Part shown: positions 28,868 through 36,310 of the stretch, piece by piece
Layout: every line of letters begins with the position of its first letter
Position numbering within the stretch: the first letter of the stretch is position 1
Origin: Stenotrophomonas sp. ATCM1_4
GTDB lineage: Bacteria > Pseudomonadota > Gammaproteobacteria > Xanthomonadales > Xanthomonadaceae
Reading direction: 5' to 3'
DNA length: 64,000 nt
NCBI RefSeq assembly: GCF_004348115.1
Contig: NZ_QPFB01000001.1
Location: 3,364,028 to 3,428,027, forward strand
Translations under genes and position numbers: made by a program
Notes under the pieces: generated by a model
Told to the model about the DNA's origin: nothing
Database searches by the model: none
Seen by the model: the letters and a program-made list of their open reading frames with translations, nothing else

Positions 28868-30106
28868 TCATTTCATTCCCCTTCTTGGCATCACGACACG
28901 AACGACCAGCACCGAACCGATGACCGCCATTGTCCACTCTGCGGATATTACGGCCAACGGCAATCCCAATGCCCCAAATCGCTGAGTCAACACCACCCCG
29001 GCAAGCCCAAGGATCACCAGGCCTCCCATCTCGAAGCCGACACGCATCCACCGCTCGCCGAAGGCCATCAGCGAATTCCCGACTACCTGCCTTATCGCCA
29101 TTCCGGGAACCGCAAGACATAACCAGCGAACAATTTCGCCGACACCTGCGTACTGCACACCGAAAAAAACATCCAGCAACGGGGCCGCGAGCCACAGTGC
29201 CGCAGCGAGCACAAGGCTGTACATGAATGCGCATGCGTACATCCATATGAAAAGACGGCGAGTGGGTCCAGAACCACGATCCTCACGAAACAATCTCGGC
29301 AATGCGGAAAGCATCATTGCGGAAACTGGCAACGTCGCCGCCCCGACCACCCTTGCCGCAGCGGCATACATGCCGGCAGCTCCCAGCGGCAACAGCTTCA
29401 GCGACAAGGCCTTATCAAGCTCACCTGGAGCAGCACGTGTGATGTTGATTACGGCATAACCGAATGCCTCCCCCCATCCACCTCTATCTGGCAAGCGCCA
29501 TTCATCCACCTTCGGCCAGCGCCCTGGGAGAACACAGGCACCGCAGAACAGGGCCACAACGGAGGCAAGCAGGTAGCCTGCCCCATATACGTCCAGAGGC
29601 AGCTCCGGCTGCACGATGAGGGTCAAGCCAGCTGCGAGAAGCCGCAGCAGCATGGGCAGCAGCTGCAACAATTGCGCACCGGCAATACGCCCAAGCGCAT
29701 GGTGCTCAGTTGTCATCAATGCAAAGAGGGGCTGCACCAAAAGCTCGGCAATGCCGATCATGGCAAGGACGTGGAAGGGCATGACCCGACCGAACAGATG
29801 GACAGTTGAAACGAGATAGACCGTCAACAAAGCACCGCCACACAACAGCGTGCAAGGGATCGCGCTACGAAGCACGATGAGACGGCGCTCAGGAGCCTTG
29901 GCAACCTCGCCCAGCAGCACCAACTGCATTCCAAAGGAAGACAACGCCCCCAGAATGACAGCCAATGCAGCAACACCGGCAAGCGCACCAAACTCCCGCG
30001 GACCAAGCAGTCGTGCAACCAGCAACAACGTCGCCGACTGCACCAGCAAACGCAATCCGAACACGATACTGGTGCGGATGGTACCTAACGCTATCGGGCC
30101 TTTCAC
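28868..30106 (-). CDS. Wzx-type polysaccharide/oligosaccharide flippase
   Basis: 412 aa, almost entirely hydrophobic with about 12 predicted membrane segments and no signal peptide. N-terminus RTSIVFGLRLLVQSATLLLVARLLGPREFGALA is the classic MOP/Wzx opening (x-x-LLG-x-x-x-FG). It would flip an undecaprenyl-pyrophosphate-linked oligosaccharide to the periplasm, where the GT-C/TPR protein or another transferase could use it. First gene of the minus-strand operon reaching to 25293. The 233-bp gap to the upstream pilin gene has a TATACT-like -10 (minus strand, 30221-30216) but no clear -35. Confidence 0.85.
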   Translation of the reverse strand: MKGPIALGTIRTSIVFGLRLLVQSATLLLVARLLGPREFGALAGVAALAVILGALSSFGMQLVLLGEVAKAPERRLIVLRSAIPCTLLCGGALLTVYLVSTVHLFGRVMPFHVLAMIGIAELLVQPLFALMTTEHHALGRIAGAQLLQLLPMLLRLLAAGLTLIVQPELPLDVYGAGYLLASVVALFCGACVLPGRWPKVDEWRLPDRGGWGEAFGYAVINITRAAPGELDKALSLKLLPLGAAGMYAAAARVVGAATLPVSAMMLSALPRLFREDRGSGPTRRLFIWMYACAFMYSLVLAAALWLAAPLLDVFFGVQYAGVGEIVRWLCLAVPGMAIRQVVGNSLMAFGERWMRVGFEMGGLVILGLAGVVLTQRFGALGLPLAVISAEWTMAVIGSVLVVRVVMPRRGMK

Positions 30107-30339
30107 GACTGTCCTGGTGCGACGGAAGAAGCTGGACTAGCCAGAGCCGCTGCTCCCCCTGAGCACGGCACCGGACTGGCGAAGGGCACCATCCGGGCAC
30201 GTCCAAGCGCCTCCAGTATACGCAAACTCAACGCCTGCCCCGTCGTACGAGCGCCACTCCACGCCGTTTTCGACAGACATCGACCTCCCGGATCACTGTC
30301 CGCGCCGCAGCCCCTCCCCAGGCCCATCGAGCCCAGCGG

Positions 30340-30702
30340 CTAGTTTTGTAACGCGCACTGCCCACTACCCGTGTTGCAGTCCACGTCCCTCTTGATGGGT
30401 GCATTCCCACGCGTCAGGGAGTTGAATGTCACAGTACGCGGCGTTGCAAAATCACTGGTCGTCAATCCCAAGCTGGTGCTGGTATCACAGGCCTTGGCCT
30501 CATAAGCCGGCGGCAACTTGTAATCAGCCAATTCGATAACCGCCGTACTCATGTAAGCCCGCGCCTCGGCCAAGCAGCCAGCGTTCGCCGACCGCTGCGT
30601 GTAGTTTCGATACTGCGGCAGTGCGATGGCTGCGAGAATCGCAATGATGGCTACAACAATCATCAACTCGATAAGCGTAAAGCCGCTTTCATTCTTAGAC
30701 AT
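30340..30702 (-). CDS. pilA: Type IV major pilin-like protein, second copy
   Basis: 120 aa. Seven-residue leader MSKNESG followed by [19 protein letters not shown]; PilD cleaves after Gly7 and methylates Phe, and Glu5 of the mature chain is present. The first ~35 mature residues (to QRSAN) match the other pilin in this window, and both end in a disulfide-type loop (DCNTGSGQC here). The middle differs strongly. It has its own sigma-54 promoter at 30736-30754 and no terminator that I can see, so read-through into the flippase operon is possible. Confidence 0.93.
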   Translation of the reverse strand: MSKNESGFTLIELMIVVAIIAILAAIALPQYRNYTQRSANAGCLAEARAYMSTAVIELADYKLPPAYEAKACDTSTSLGLTTSDFATPRTVTFNSLTRGNAPIKRDVDCNTGSGQCALQN

Positions 30703-30735
30703 TTCCCTACTCCCCCAAAAAACACATACCCTTCA

Positions 30736-30754
30736 CAAGCACAGAGCGTGCCAA
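30736..30754 (-). promoter_or_regulatory. Sigma-54 promoter of the second pilin gene
   Basis: Minus-strand TTGGCACGCTCTGTGCTTG: GG (30752-30751) and GC (30740-30739) separated by exactly 10 bases, matching the TGGCAC-N5-TTGC-type RpoN consensus. It lies 33 bases upstream of the ATG region and just past the stop of the GT-C/TPR gene. PilR should activate it. Confidence 0.85.
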
Positions 30755-30776
30755 CCTTCGGAGACCACTCCGCCCG

Positions 30777-32642
30777 TCAGTTGGCGCCTCTCTTTGCAGG
30801 GATCAATTCGGAGGCACGTGCAACGACCTCCAACTGCGAGGCCCAGTCTGCCCGCCCCGCCTCCCTCAGCTGCTGCAGCATCCGTTCCACACCAGGGTCA
30901 CCCACCCGGGAAAGCTCCACAGCACGGCGCAAGTACGCAAGCGCCAACTCAGGATGTTTGGTTTCATTGTGGATGTATGCGCCCACGCGCAGATTCTGCT
31001 CGGAAGTCAATTTGGATCGCGCGGATACGATCCCGATCAGCTCGATCATCCCATCAGGGTCCAGGCCGATACCCTTGTCAGCGTTTCCAAGCATCACCCA
31101 GAGAACGTTCTTGTTCTGCACACTCATGGGGGCTTTCCGCAATCGATCCAGCAGCCTCTCCCAATCATGGCTCGCGTCATCCCCGCGCATCGTCTTGAAA
31201 ATGACAATGTTCGAAAGCAGGGCTGCGGATTCCGTAGCCTCCACCCCTTTCTCGCTTAGCGCCAGCGCTCGGCCAAAGTCCGGACTGGCCGGATCAAGAC
31301 CACTCCGTTTCGCATATACGCCGCTGAGCAACAGCCACGCACGCTCCGAGCGTGGCGCGAGCTCCACGCTCCTCTCGGCAAAGCGCAGCGGCTCTCCCCA
31401 TTCGTACGACCTTGAAACCGTCGCCCCGACGAGCACCAACCCGATTATCGCCAGAGCCCAGAAAGCCATCTTCCTTCCTGCATGAGCAGCTCCTTCGCGA
31501 CGCTCAAGCATACCCACGCAGGAAACCCCGATCGCGAGCACCAATCCGACCAGTGGAAAATTATTGCGGTGCTCGAACACCATCTCCAGATTCAGGACAT
31601 TGCTCGAAATGAAATGCCCTGCAAAAAACAGGAGAACACCGAAGCAGACCAATGGCGCGCGGCGACGGAAACACCAGGCCAACGCTACCAATGCAACGAT
31701 GAAAGCAAGGGCGAGGATCGTCGAAATTGGGGAAAATAGCCCACGCGAAATGACGAGATCATCGTAGTAAAAAGGCATCATGGAAGGCAGGGGAAGCACT
31801 ATCTGCCCGCAGTACATCGCTAGCACGCGCCCTTGCGTCAACAATCGCTCCAGGCTGGAAAAGTCCCTTCCGGGATACACCCCCCAATGCCAGTAGTGCG
31901 GGACAACCACGCATAAATAGACCCCAGCACCGAGCAATGCGGCAATCCAATACCCTCTGCGCAGCATATCCTGCAAGCCCGACTGTGCAGCACGAAACTG
32001 CAGCACCGTGACTTCAAGCAGGAACGTAAACAAGGGCAACAGCGCAGAGTCCTCCTTGCTTGCGAATGCCAGAGCCCATAGCAACACCACAAGAACGCCG
32101 TAGTGTCGACTTGGCCTCCCCTCGATCTGCGCTTTACGCATCCCCAGGTACGCCCATAGCGCCAGTACAAGGAACAGCGTCCCCAACATCTGCATGCGCT
32201 GCACCACATACAACACCGTGGATACCTGCAGCGGATGGACGCCCCAAACCACCGCAAGCAACAGCGCCACACCGCCTGCCTTACGCGGCCCCCAGTTCGC
32301 CAGCAGAAACAACTGGCGCAGGAACAATGCCAGCGCAAGCACCGTCAATGCATGAATCAGGAGATTGGTGGCCTTGAAACTCCCCGCATCGAGACCAGCA
32401 CGCCAGAAATCCAAGGCAAAACTGAGCATCGCCAGCGGCCGCGAGCCATTCCCGGGCTCGAAGCTGTAGGCCGCATTGAGCAGCCGATCAACAGAAAGAT
32501 CCGACACATGGATCGCCACGTTCTCGACGATGTTCGGGTTGTCATCGAACAGGAACCCACCGCCCAAGCCAGGAATGAACACTCCAGCAGCGAGCAGGGA
32601 GAGCAGTACTGCAAGCAGGTGGTAGTGCCGTGCGGAACTCAT
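30777..32642 (-). CDS. GT-C-type membrane glycosyltransferase with C-terminal TPR region (candidate pilin O-glycosyltransferase)
   Basis: 621 aa. The N-terminal ~400 residues form a polytopic membrane domain of about 10-12 segments; its first periplasmic loop has GGGFLFDDNPNIVEN (DD at 33-34), like the catalytic acidic pair of GT-C enzymes such as TMTC and PMT/ArnT-like transferases. From about residue 415 there are helical TPR-like repeats (RFAERSVELAPRSERAWLLLSGVYAKRSG; LALAYLRRAVELSRVGDPGVERML). GT-C enzymes use polyprenyl-phosphate sugars. Its place between two pilin genes is like TfpO/TfpW/PglL-type accessory genes that glycosylate pilin. It is downstream of the pilA terminator with no promoter I recognise. 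Function is inferred. Confidence 0.65.
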   Translation of the reverse strand: MSSARHYHLLAVLLSLLAAGVFIPGLGGGFLFDDNPNIVENVAIHVSDLSVDRLLNAAYSFEPGNGSRPLAMLSFALDFWRAGLDAGSFKATNLLIHALTVLALALFLRQLFLLANWGPRKAGGVALLLAVVWGVHPLQVSTVLYVVQRMQMLGTLFLVLALWAYLGMRKAQIEGRPSRHYGVLVVLLWALAFASKEDSALLPLFTFLLEVTVLQFRAAQSGLQDMLRRGYWIAALLGAGVYLCVVVPHYWHWGVYPGRDFSSLERLLTQGRVLAMYCGQIVLPLPSMMPFYYDDLVISRGLFSPISTILALAFIVALVALAWCFRRRAPLVCFGVLLFFAGHFISSNVLNLEMVFEHRNNFPLVGLVLAIGVSCVGMLERREGAAHAGRKMAFWALAIIGLVLVGATVSRSYEWGEPLRFAERSVELAPRSERAWLLLSGVYAKRSGLDPASPDFGRALALSEKGVEATESAALLSNIVIFKTMRGDDASHDWERLLDRLRKAPMSVQNKNVLWVMLGNADKGIGLDPDGMIELIGIVSARSKLTSEQNLRVGAYIHNETKHPELALAYLRRAVELSRVGDPGVERMLQQLREAGRADWASQLEVVARASELIPAKRGAN

Positions 32643-32713
32643 CTATTCCCCTGCAAAACGCCATGACCACAACGGAATCCAACATCCAGCGCGGAACCCG
32701 TCCTTTCGACAAA

Positions 32714-32739
32714 CGAAAAGCGCCTTTCGGCGCTTTTCG
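32714..32739 (-). terminator. Terminator of pilA (first copy)
   Basis: Perfect 11-bp stem (32714-32724 with 32729-32739), 4-nt loop, followed on the minus strand by TTTGTCG; 20 bases past the pilin stop. It sits between pilA and the GT-C gene, so expression of the latter may depend on partial read-through. Confidence 0.85.
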
Positions 32740-32759
32740 ATCTCCTCATCACCGGAGAT

Positions 32760-33122
32760 TTACGGCTTCAGTTCGCACTGACCGCTGCCAACATTGCAAT
32801 CGGTATCCTTCTTGATATCCGCATTGCCCTTCGTTGCAGCCACGAAGGTCACCGTCGTGCCGCCGTTGTAGGCAGCCTCATCGACAGTCGGAACGGCACC
32901 GGCCGGGTCACAACCCTTCGGAGTGTAGGGCGGAGCGGTGCGGCCATCGGCCAGATTGGCAACGGCCGCGCCCATGAAGGCCTTGGCTTCAGCCAGGCAG
33001 GCGCCGTTGGCCGAACGCTGGGTGTAGTTGCGGTACTGCGGCAGCGCGATGGCGGCCAGGATGGCGATGATCGCCACGACGATCATCAGTTCGATGAGGG
33101 TAAAGCCCTGCTGCTTCTTCAT
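32760..33122 (-). CDS. pilA: Type IV major pilin PilA
   Basis: 120 aa prepilin. Six-residue leader MKKQQG, then [33 protein letters not shown], with Glu5 of the mature chain. The globular head ends with [15 protein letters not shown], a C-terminal disulfide loop. This is the structural subunit of the pilus fibre, processed by PilD. A sigma-54 promoter and palindromic upstream sites precede it; a terminator follows. It is adjacent (divergent) to pilC, as in other Xanthomonadaceae. Confidence 0.96.
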   Translation of the reverse strand: MKKQQGFTLIELMIVVAIIAILAAIALPQYRNYTQRSANGACLAEAKAFMGAAVANLADGRTAPPYTPKGCDPAGAVPTVDEAAYNGGTTVTFVAATKGNADIKKDTDCNVGSGQCELKP

Positions 33123-33190
33123 AAGTACATCCCCTAGAGGTGTGAATTGTGAACATGGTTGCAGGCGAATGCCCGCCCCGCATGGGGTTA

Positions 33191-33210
33191 CAAAGCAGGT
33201 TGCGTGCCAA
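33191..33210 (-). promoter_or_regulatory. Sigma-54 promoter of pilA
   Basis: Minus-strand TTGGCACGCAACCTGCTTTG: GG (33208-33207) and GC (33196-33195) with exactly 10 bases between, a near-perfect RpoN site. The transcript would start near 33183, giving a 5' leader of about 60 nt. Control by PilS/PilR is expected. Confidence 0.9.
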
Positions 33211-33305
33211 CTAGCCCAGCACCCCCTACTCCCCGCGGCAATGATGGCAGCATCCTGAAATAAGTGAAGCCCCCCGGCATCAATTTCGAGACTGGCACTC
33301 CAACA

Positions 33306-33330
33306 TGACGAAAAACGTCACAATGTGACG
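33306..33330. promoter_or_regulatory. Palindromic sites upstream of pilA, candidate activator (PilR) binding
   Basis: Two nested palindromes: TGACG-AAAAA-CGTCA (33306-33320) and CGTCAC-AAT-GTGACG (33316-33330). They lie about 100-120 bp upstream of the pilA -24 box, the usual distance for a sigma-54 enhancer, and between pilA and pilC. Assignment to PilR is an inference; another regulator of pilC is possible. Confidence 0.45.
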
Positions 33331-33476
33331 CAGCCCTCCACCCTTTGGCCAGCGCCCTGTCCCGGCCAAGTGTGACCCAACGCGTCAAAGGCCGGATGAG
33401 GGCGTGCCGGAAGCCAAGCGAACCGCTACCATGCAGACCATTGTTCCGGGTGGGGATGCCCGGACGGGGAGAAGAA

Positions 33477-34736
33477 ATGGCCGTTACCCGAAGTGCAGCA
33501 AGCAAAGAGTCGGCGGGTCGCAACACCAGCCAGATGCAGCCGTTTGTCTGGGAGGGGACCGACAAGCGCGGCACCAAGATGAAGGGCGAGCAGGACGCCA
33601 AGAACGCCAACCTGCTCAAGGCCGAGCTTCGCCGCCTGGGGATCACCCCCACCGTGGTGAAACCCAAGCCCAAACCGCTGTTCGGCGCCACCGGCAAGCC
33701 CATCAAGCCCAAGGACATCGCCTTCTTCAGCCGCCAGATGGCGACCATGATGAAGTCCGGCGTGCCCATCGTGACGGCGCTGGAGATCATCGGCAGCGGG
33801 CACAAGAACCCCCGCATGGCCAAGATGGTGGGGCAGATCCGCGCTGACCTGGAGGGCGGTTCCTCGCTGTACGAGGCCATCGGCAGGCACCCCGTGCAGT
33901 TCGATGAGCTGTACCGCAACCTGGTCCGCGCCGGCGAAGGCGCGGGCGTTCTGGAGACCGTGCTCGAAACCATCGCCAACTATCAGGAGAACCTCGAGTC
34001 CCTGAAGGGCAAGATCAAGAAGGCGCTGTTCTATCCCACGATGACCATCGCGGTCGCGCTGCTGGTGAGTTCGATCCTGCTGATCTGGGTGGTTCCGCAG
34101 TTCGAGGAGGTGTTTGCCGGCTTCGGCGCGGACCTGCCCGCCTTCACCAAGATGATCGTTGCAGCCTCCAAGCTCATGGTCAGCTGGTGGTGGCTGATAC
34201 TGTTCATCGTTGCAGGTTCGATCATCGGTTTCATGTTCGCCTACAAACGATCCATACCGATGCAGCACGCAATGGACAGGCTTGTATTGAAGGTCCCGGT
34301 CATCGGCCAGATCCTGCATAACAGCGCCATTGCGCGTTTTGCCCGCACAACGGCGGTCACGTTCAAGGCCGGCGTGCCCCTGGTGGAAGCACTCAGCATC
34401 GTCGCCGGCGCAACCGGCAGCAGTGTCTATGAACAGGCGGTGCTGCGGATGCGCGACGATGTCGCCGTGGGCTATCCGGTCAACATGGCCATGAAGCAGG
34501 TCAACCTGTTCCCGCACATGGTGGTGCAGATGACCGCCATCGGCGAGGAAGCAGGCGCCCTGGACTCGATGCTTTTCAAGGTGGCCGAATACTTCGAGCA
34601 GGAAGTGAACAACGCCGTCGACGCGCTGAGCAGCCTGATCGAACCCATGATCATGGTGTTCATCGGCGTGGTGGTGGGCGGCATGGTCATCGGCATGTAC
34701 CTGCCGATCTTCAAGCTGGCCTCGATTGTTGGATAA
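33477..34736 (+). CDS. pilC: Type IV pilus inner-membrane platform protein PilC
   Basis: 419 aa. Platform protein that couples PilB/PilT ATPase motion to pilin. Two T2SSF domains: the first around ISAAF-type segment FFSRQMATMMKSGVPIVTALEIIG, the second around RFARTTAVTFKAGVPLVEALSIVAGA; three membrane segments (about residues 185-210, 235-260, 390-415). The start is ATG 33477 with GGGGAGAAG just upstream; the frame is open 44 codons earlier, but without pilC-like sequence. pilD follows after 7 bp. Confidence 0.96.
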   Translation: MAVTRSAASKESAGRNTSQMQPFVWEGTDKRGTKMKGEQDAKNANLLKAELRRLGITPTVVKPKPKPLFGATGKPIKPKDIAFFSRQMATMMKSGVPIVTALEIIGSGHKNPRMAKMVGQIRADLEGGSSLYEAIGRHPVQFDELYRNLVRAGEGAGVLETVLETIANYQENLESLKGKIKKALFYPTMTIAVALLVSSILLIWVVPQFEEVFAGFGADLPAFTKMIVAASKLMVSWWWLILFIVAGSIIGFMFAYKRSIPMQHAMDRLVLKVPVIGQILHNSAIARFARTTAVTFKAGVPLVEALSIVAGATGSSVYEQAVLRMRDDVAVGYPVNMAMKQVNLFPHMVVQMTAIGEEAGALDSMLFKVAEYFEQEVNNAVDALSSLIEPMIMVFIGVVVGGMVIGMYLPIFKLASIVG

Positions 34737-34743
34737 TTGACAG

Positions 34744-35610
34744 ATGGCATTTCTCGACCAGCATCCCGGCCTCGGCTACCCCGCCGCGGTCGGCCTGGGA
34801 CTGCTGATCGGCAGCTTCCTCAATGTGGTGATCCTGCGCCTGCCCAAGCGGCTGGAGTGGCAGTGGCGGCGCGACGCGCGCGAGATTCTCGAGCAGCCGG
34901 ACATCTACGAACCGCCGCCGCCGGGAATCGTGGTCGAGCCATCGCACTGCCCGCATTGCAAGCACAAGCTGAGCTGGTACGAGAACATCCCGCTGTTCAG
35001 CTGGCTGGTCCAGCGCGGCAAGTGCCGCCATTGCCAGGCCCCCATTTCGCTGCAGTATCCGCTGGTGGAGCTGGTCACGGCGCTGCTGGTGCTGGCCAGC
35101 GTCTGGCAGTTCGGCTTCGGCTGGCAAGGCTTCGGCGCGATCGTGCTGAGCTGCTTCCTGGTGGCGCTGTCCGGCATCGACCTGCGCACGCAACTGCTTC
35201 CGGACCAGCTCACCCTGCCCCTGATGTGGCTCGGCCTGATCGGCAGCATGGACAACCTGTACATGCCCGCCAAGCCCGCGCTGATCGGTGCCGCGGTGGG
35301 TTACCTGTCACTCTGGACGGTATGGTGGCTGTTCAAGCAGCTCACCGGCAAGGAAGGCATGGGCCACGGCGACTTCAAGCTGTTGGCGGCGCTGGGCGCC
35401 TGGTGCGGCGTGAAGGGCATCCTGCCGATCATCCTGCTGTCCTCGCTGGTGGGCGCCATCATCGGTTCGATCTGGCTGTACTCCAAGGGCCGTGACAAGG
35501 CCACGCCGATTCCGTTTGGCCCCTACCTGGCCATCGCCGGCTGGCTGGTCTTCATGTGGGGCGACCAGTTGATTGGCGGTTACCTGCGACTGTCCGGCCT
35601 GCAGCAGTAA
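34744..35610 (+). CDS. pilD: Prepilin peptidase / N-methyltransferase PilD
   Basis: 288 aa. Cleaves and N-methylates type IV prepilins and type II secretion pseudopilins. Tetracysteine loop C69/C72 and C94/C97, catalytic aspartates D146 (SGIDLRTQLLPD) and D210 (GHGDFKL), and eight hydrophobic segments. Seven bases after pilC, so same operon; coaE follows, as in Pseudomonas and Xanthomonas. Confidence 0.97.
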   Translation: MAFLDQHPGLGYPAAVGLGLLIGSFLNVVILRLPKRLEWQWRRDAREILEQPDIYEPPPPGIVVEPSHCPHCKHKLSWYENIPLFSWLVQRGKCRHCQAPISLQYPLVELVTALLVLASVWQFGFGWQGFGAIVLSCFLVALSGIDLRTQLLPDQLTLPLMWLGLIGSMDNLYMPAKPALIGAAVGYLSLWTVWWLFKQLTGKEGMGHGDFKLLAALGAWCGVKGILPIILLSSLVGAIIGSIWLYSKGRDKATPIPFGPYLAIAGWLVFMWGDQLIGGYLRLSGLQQ

Positions 35611-35677
35611 GACCACTGTCCATGCGGATGCGGGGACGAGGCCGCGAGGCCACCCCGCTCAATCGAGCCCGTCTGCA

Positions 35678-36292
35678 ATGAGCGATTTCACCATTGGCCT
35701 CACCGGCGGGATTGCCTCCGGCAAGAGCGAGGTCAGCCGGCGCTTCGAAATACTGGGCATCGTCGTCGCCGATGCCGACGTGGCCGCGCGCGACGTCGTG
35801 GCCCCCGGCAGCCCCGCCCTGGCACGGATCGTCGAGCGTTTCGGCGTCGATATCGTCCAGGCCGACGGCGCCCTGGACCGCCCCCTGCTGCGCCAGCGTG
35901 TATTTGCCAACGACGATGAGCGGCGTGCGCTCGAGGCCATCACCCACCCTGCCATCCGCCGGCGCATGATGGACATCTGCACCGCCGCACCGGGGCCCTA
36001 TGTGATTGCTGCCATCCCGTTGCTGACGGAGGTCGGAGGCCGTGCCGCCTATCCGTGGCTGGACCGCATCCTCGTCGTGGACACCCCCGTCGCGCTCCAG
36101 CATGCGCGGTTGTTGCGACGTGACAGCATCAACGCCGAACTGGCGGATCGCATGATCCAGGCACAGGCCACGCGCGAACAGCGCCTGGCGCTGGCCGATG
36201 ACGTCATCGTCAATGATGGGCATCCCGATGCCCTGCAGGCGCAGGTCGAGGCACTGGACCAGCGCTACCGCGAGCTGACCAGCAAACGGTAA
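35678..36292 (+). CDS. coaE: Dephospho-CoA kinase
   Basis: 204 aa. Last step of coenzyme A synthesis: ATP-dependent phosphorylation of dephospho-CoA. P-loop GLTGGIASGKSEV at residues 6-18, then DADVAARDVV and the conserved HP of ITHPAIRRRM. The ATG at 35678 (MSDFTIGLTGG) sets the P-loop at the usual distance; an earlier in-frame start lies inside pilD. Last gene of pilC-pilD-coaE. Confidence 0.96.
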   Translation: MSDFTIGLTGGIASGKSEVSRRFEILGIVVADADVAARDVVAPGSPALARIVERFGVDIVQADGALDRPLLRQRVFANDDERRALEAITHPAIRRRMMDICTAAPGPYVIAAIPLLTEVGGRAAYPWLDRILVVDTPVALQHARLLRRDSINAELADRMIQAQATREQRLALADDVIVNDGHPDALQAQVEALDQRYRELTSKR

Positions 36293-36310
36293 CGGCCAAC
36301 CCGCGCCTGA

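Noticed and set aside
30777..32642. Interpretation as a Wzy polymerase or WaaL/PglL O-antigen ligase
   Set aside because: It has an early DD loop and C-terminal TPRs, fitting GT-C better than the Wzy_C layout with its large central periplasmic loop.
33345..33476. N-terminal extension of pilC by 44 codons
   Set aside because: The GGGGAGAAG site before ATG 33477 and family length favour the shorter protein; the extension lies in regulatory sequence.
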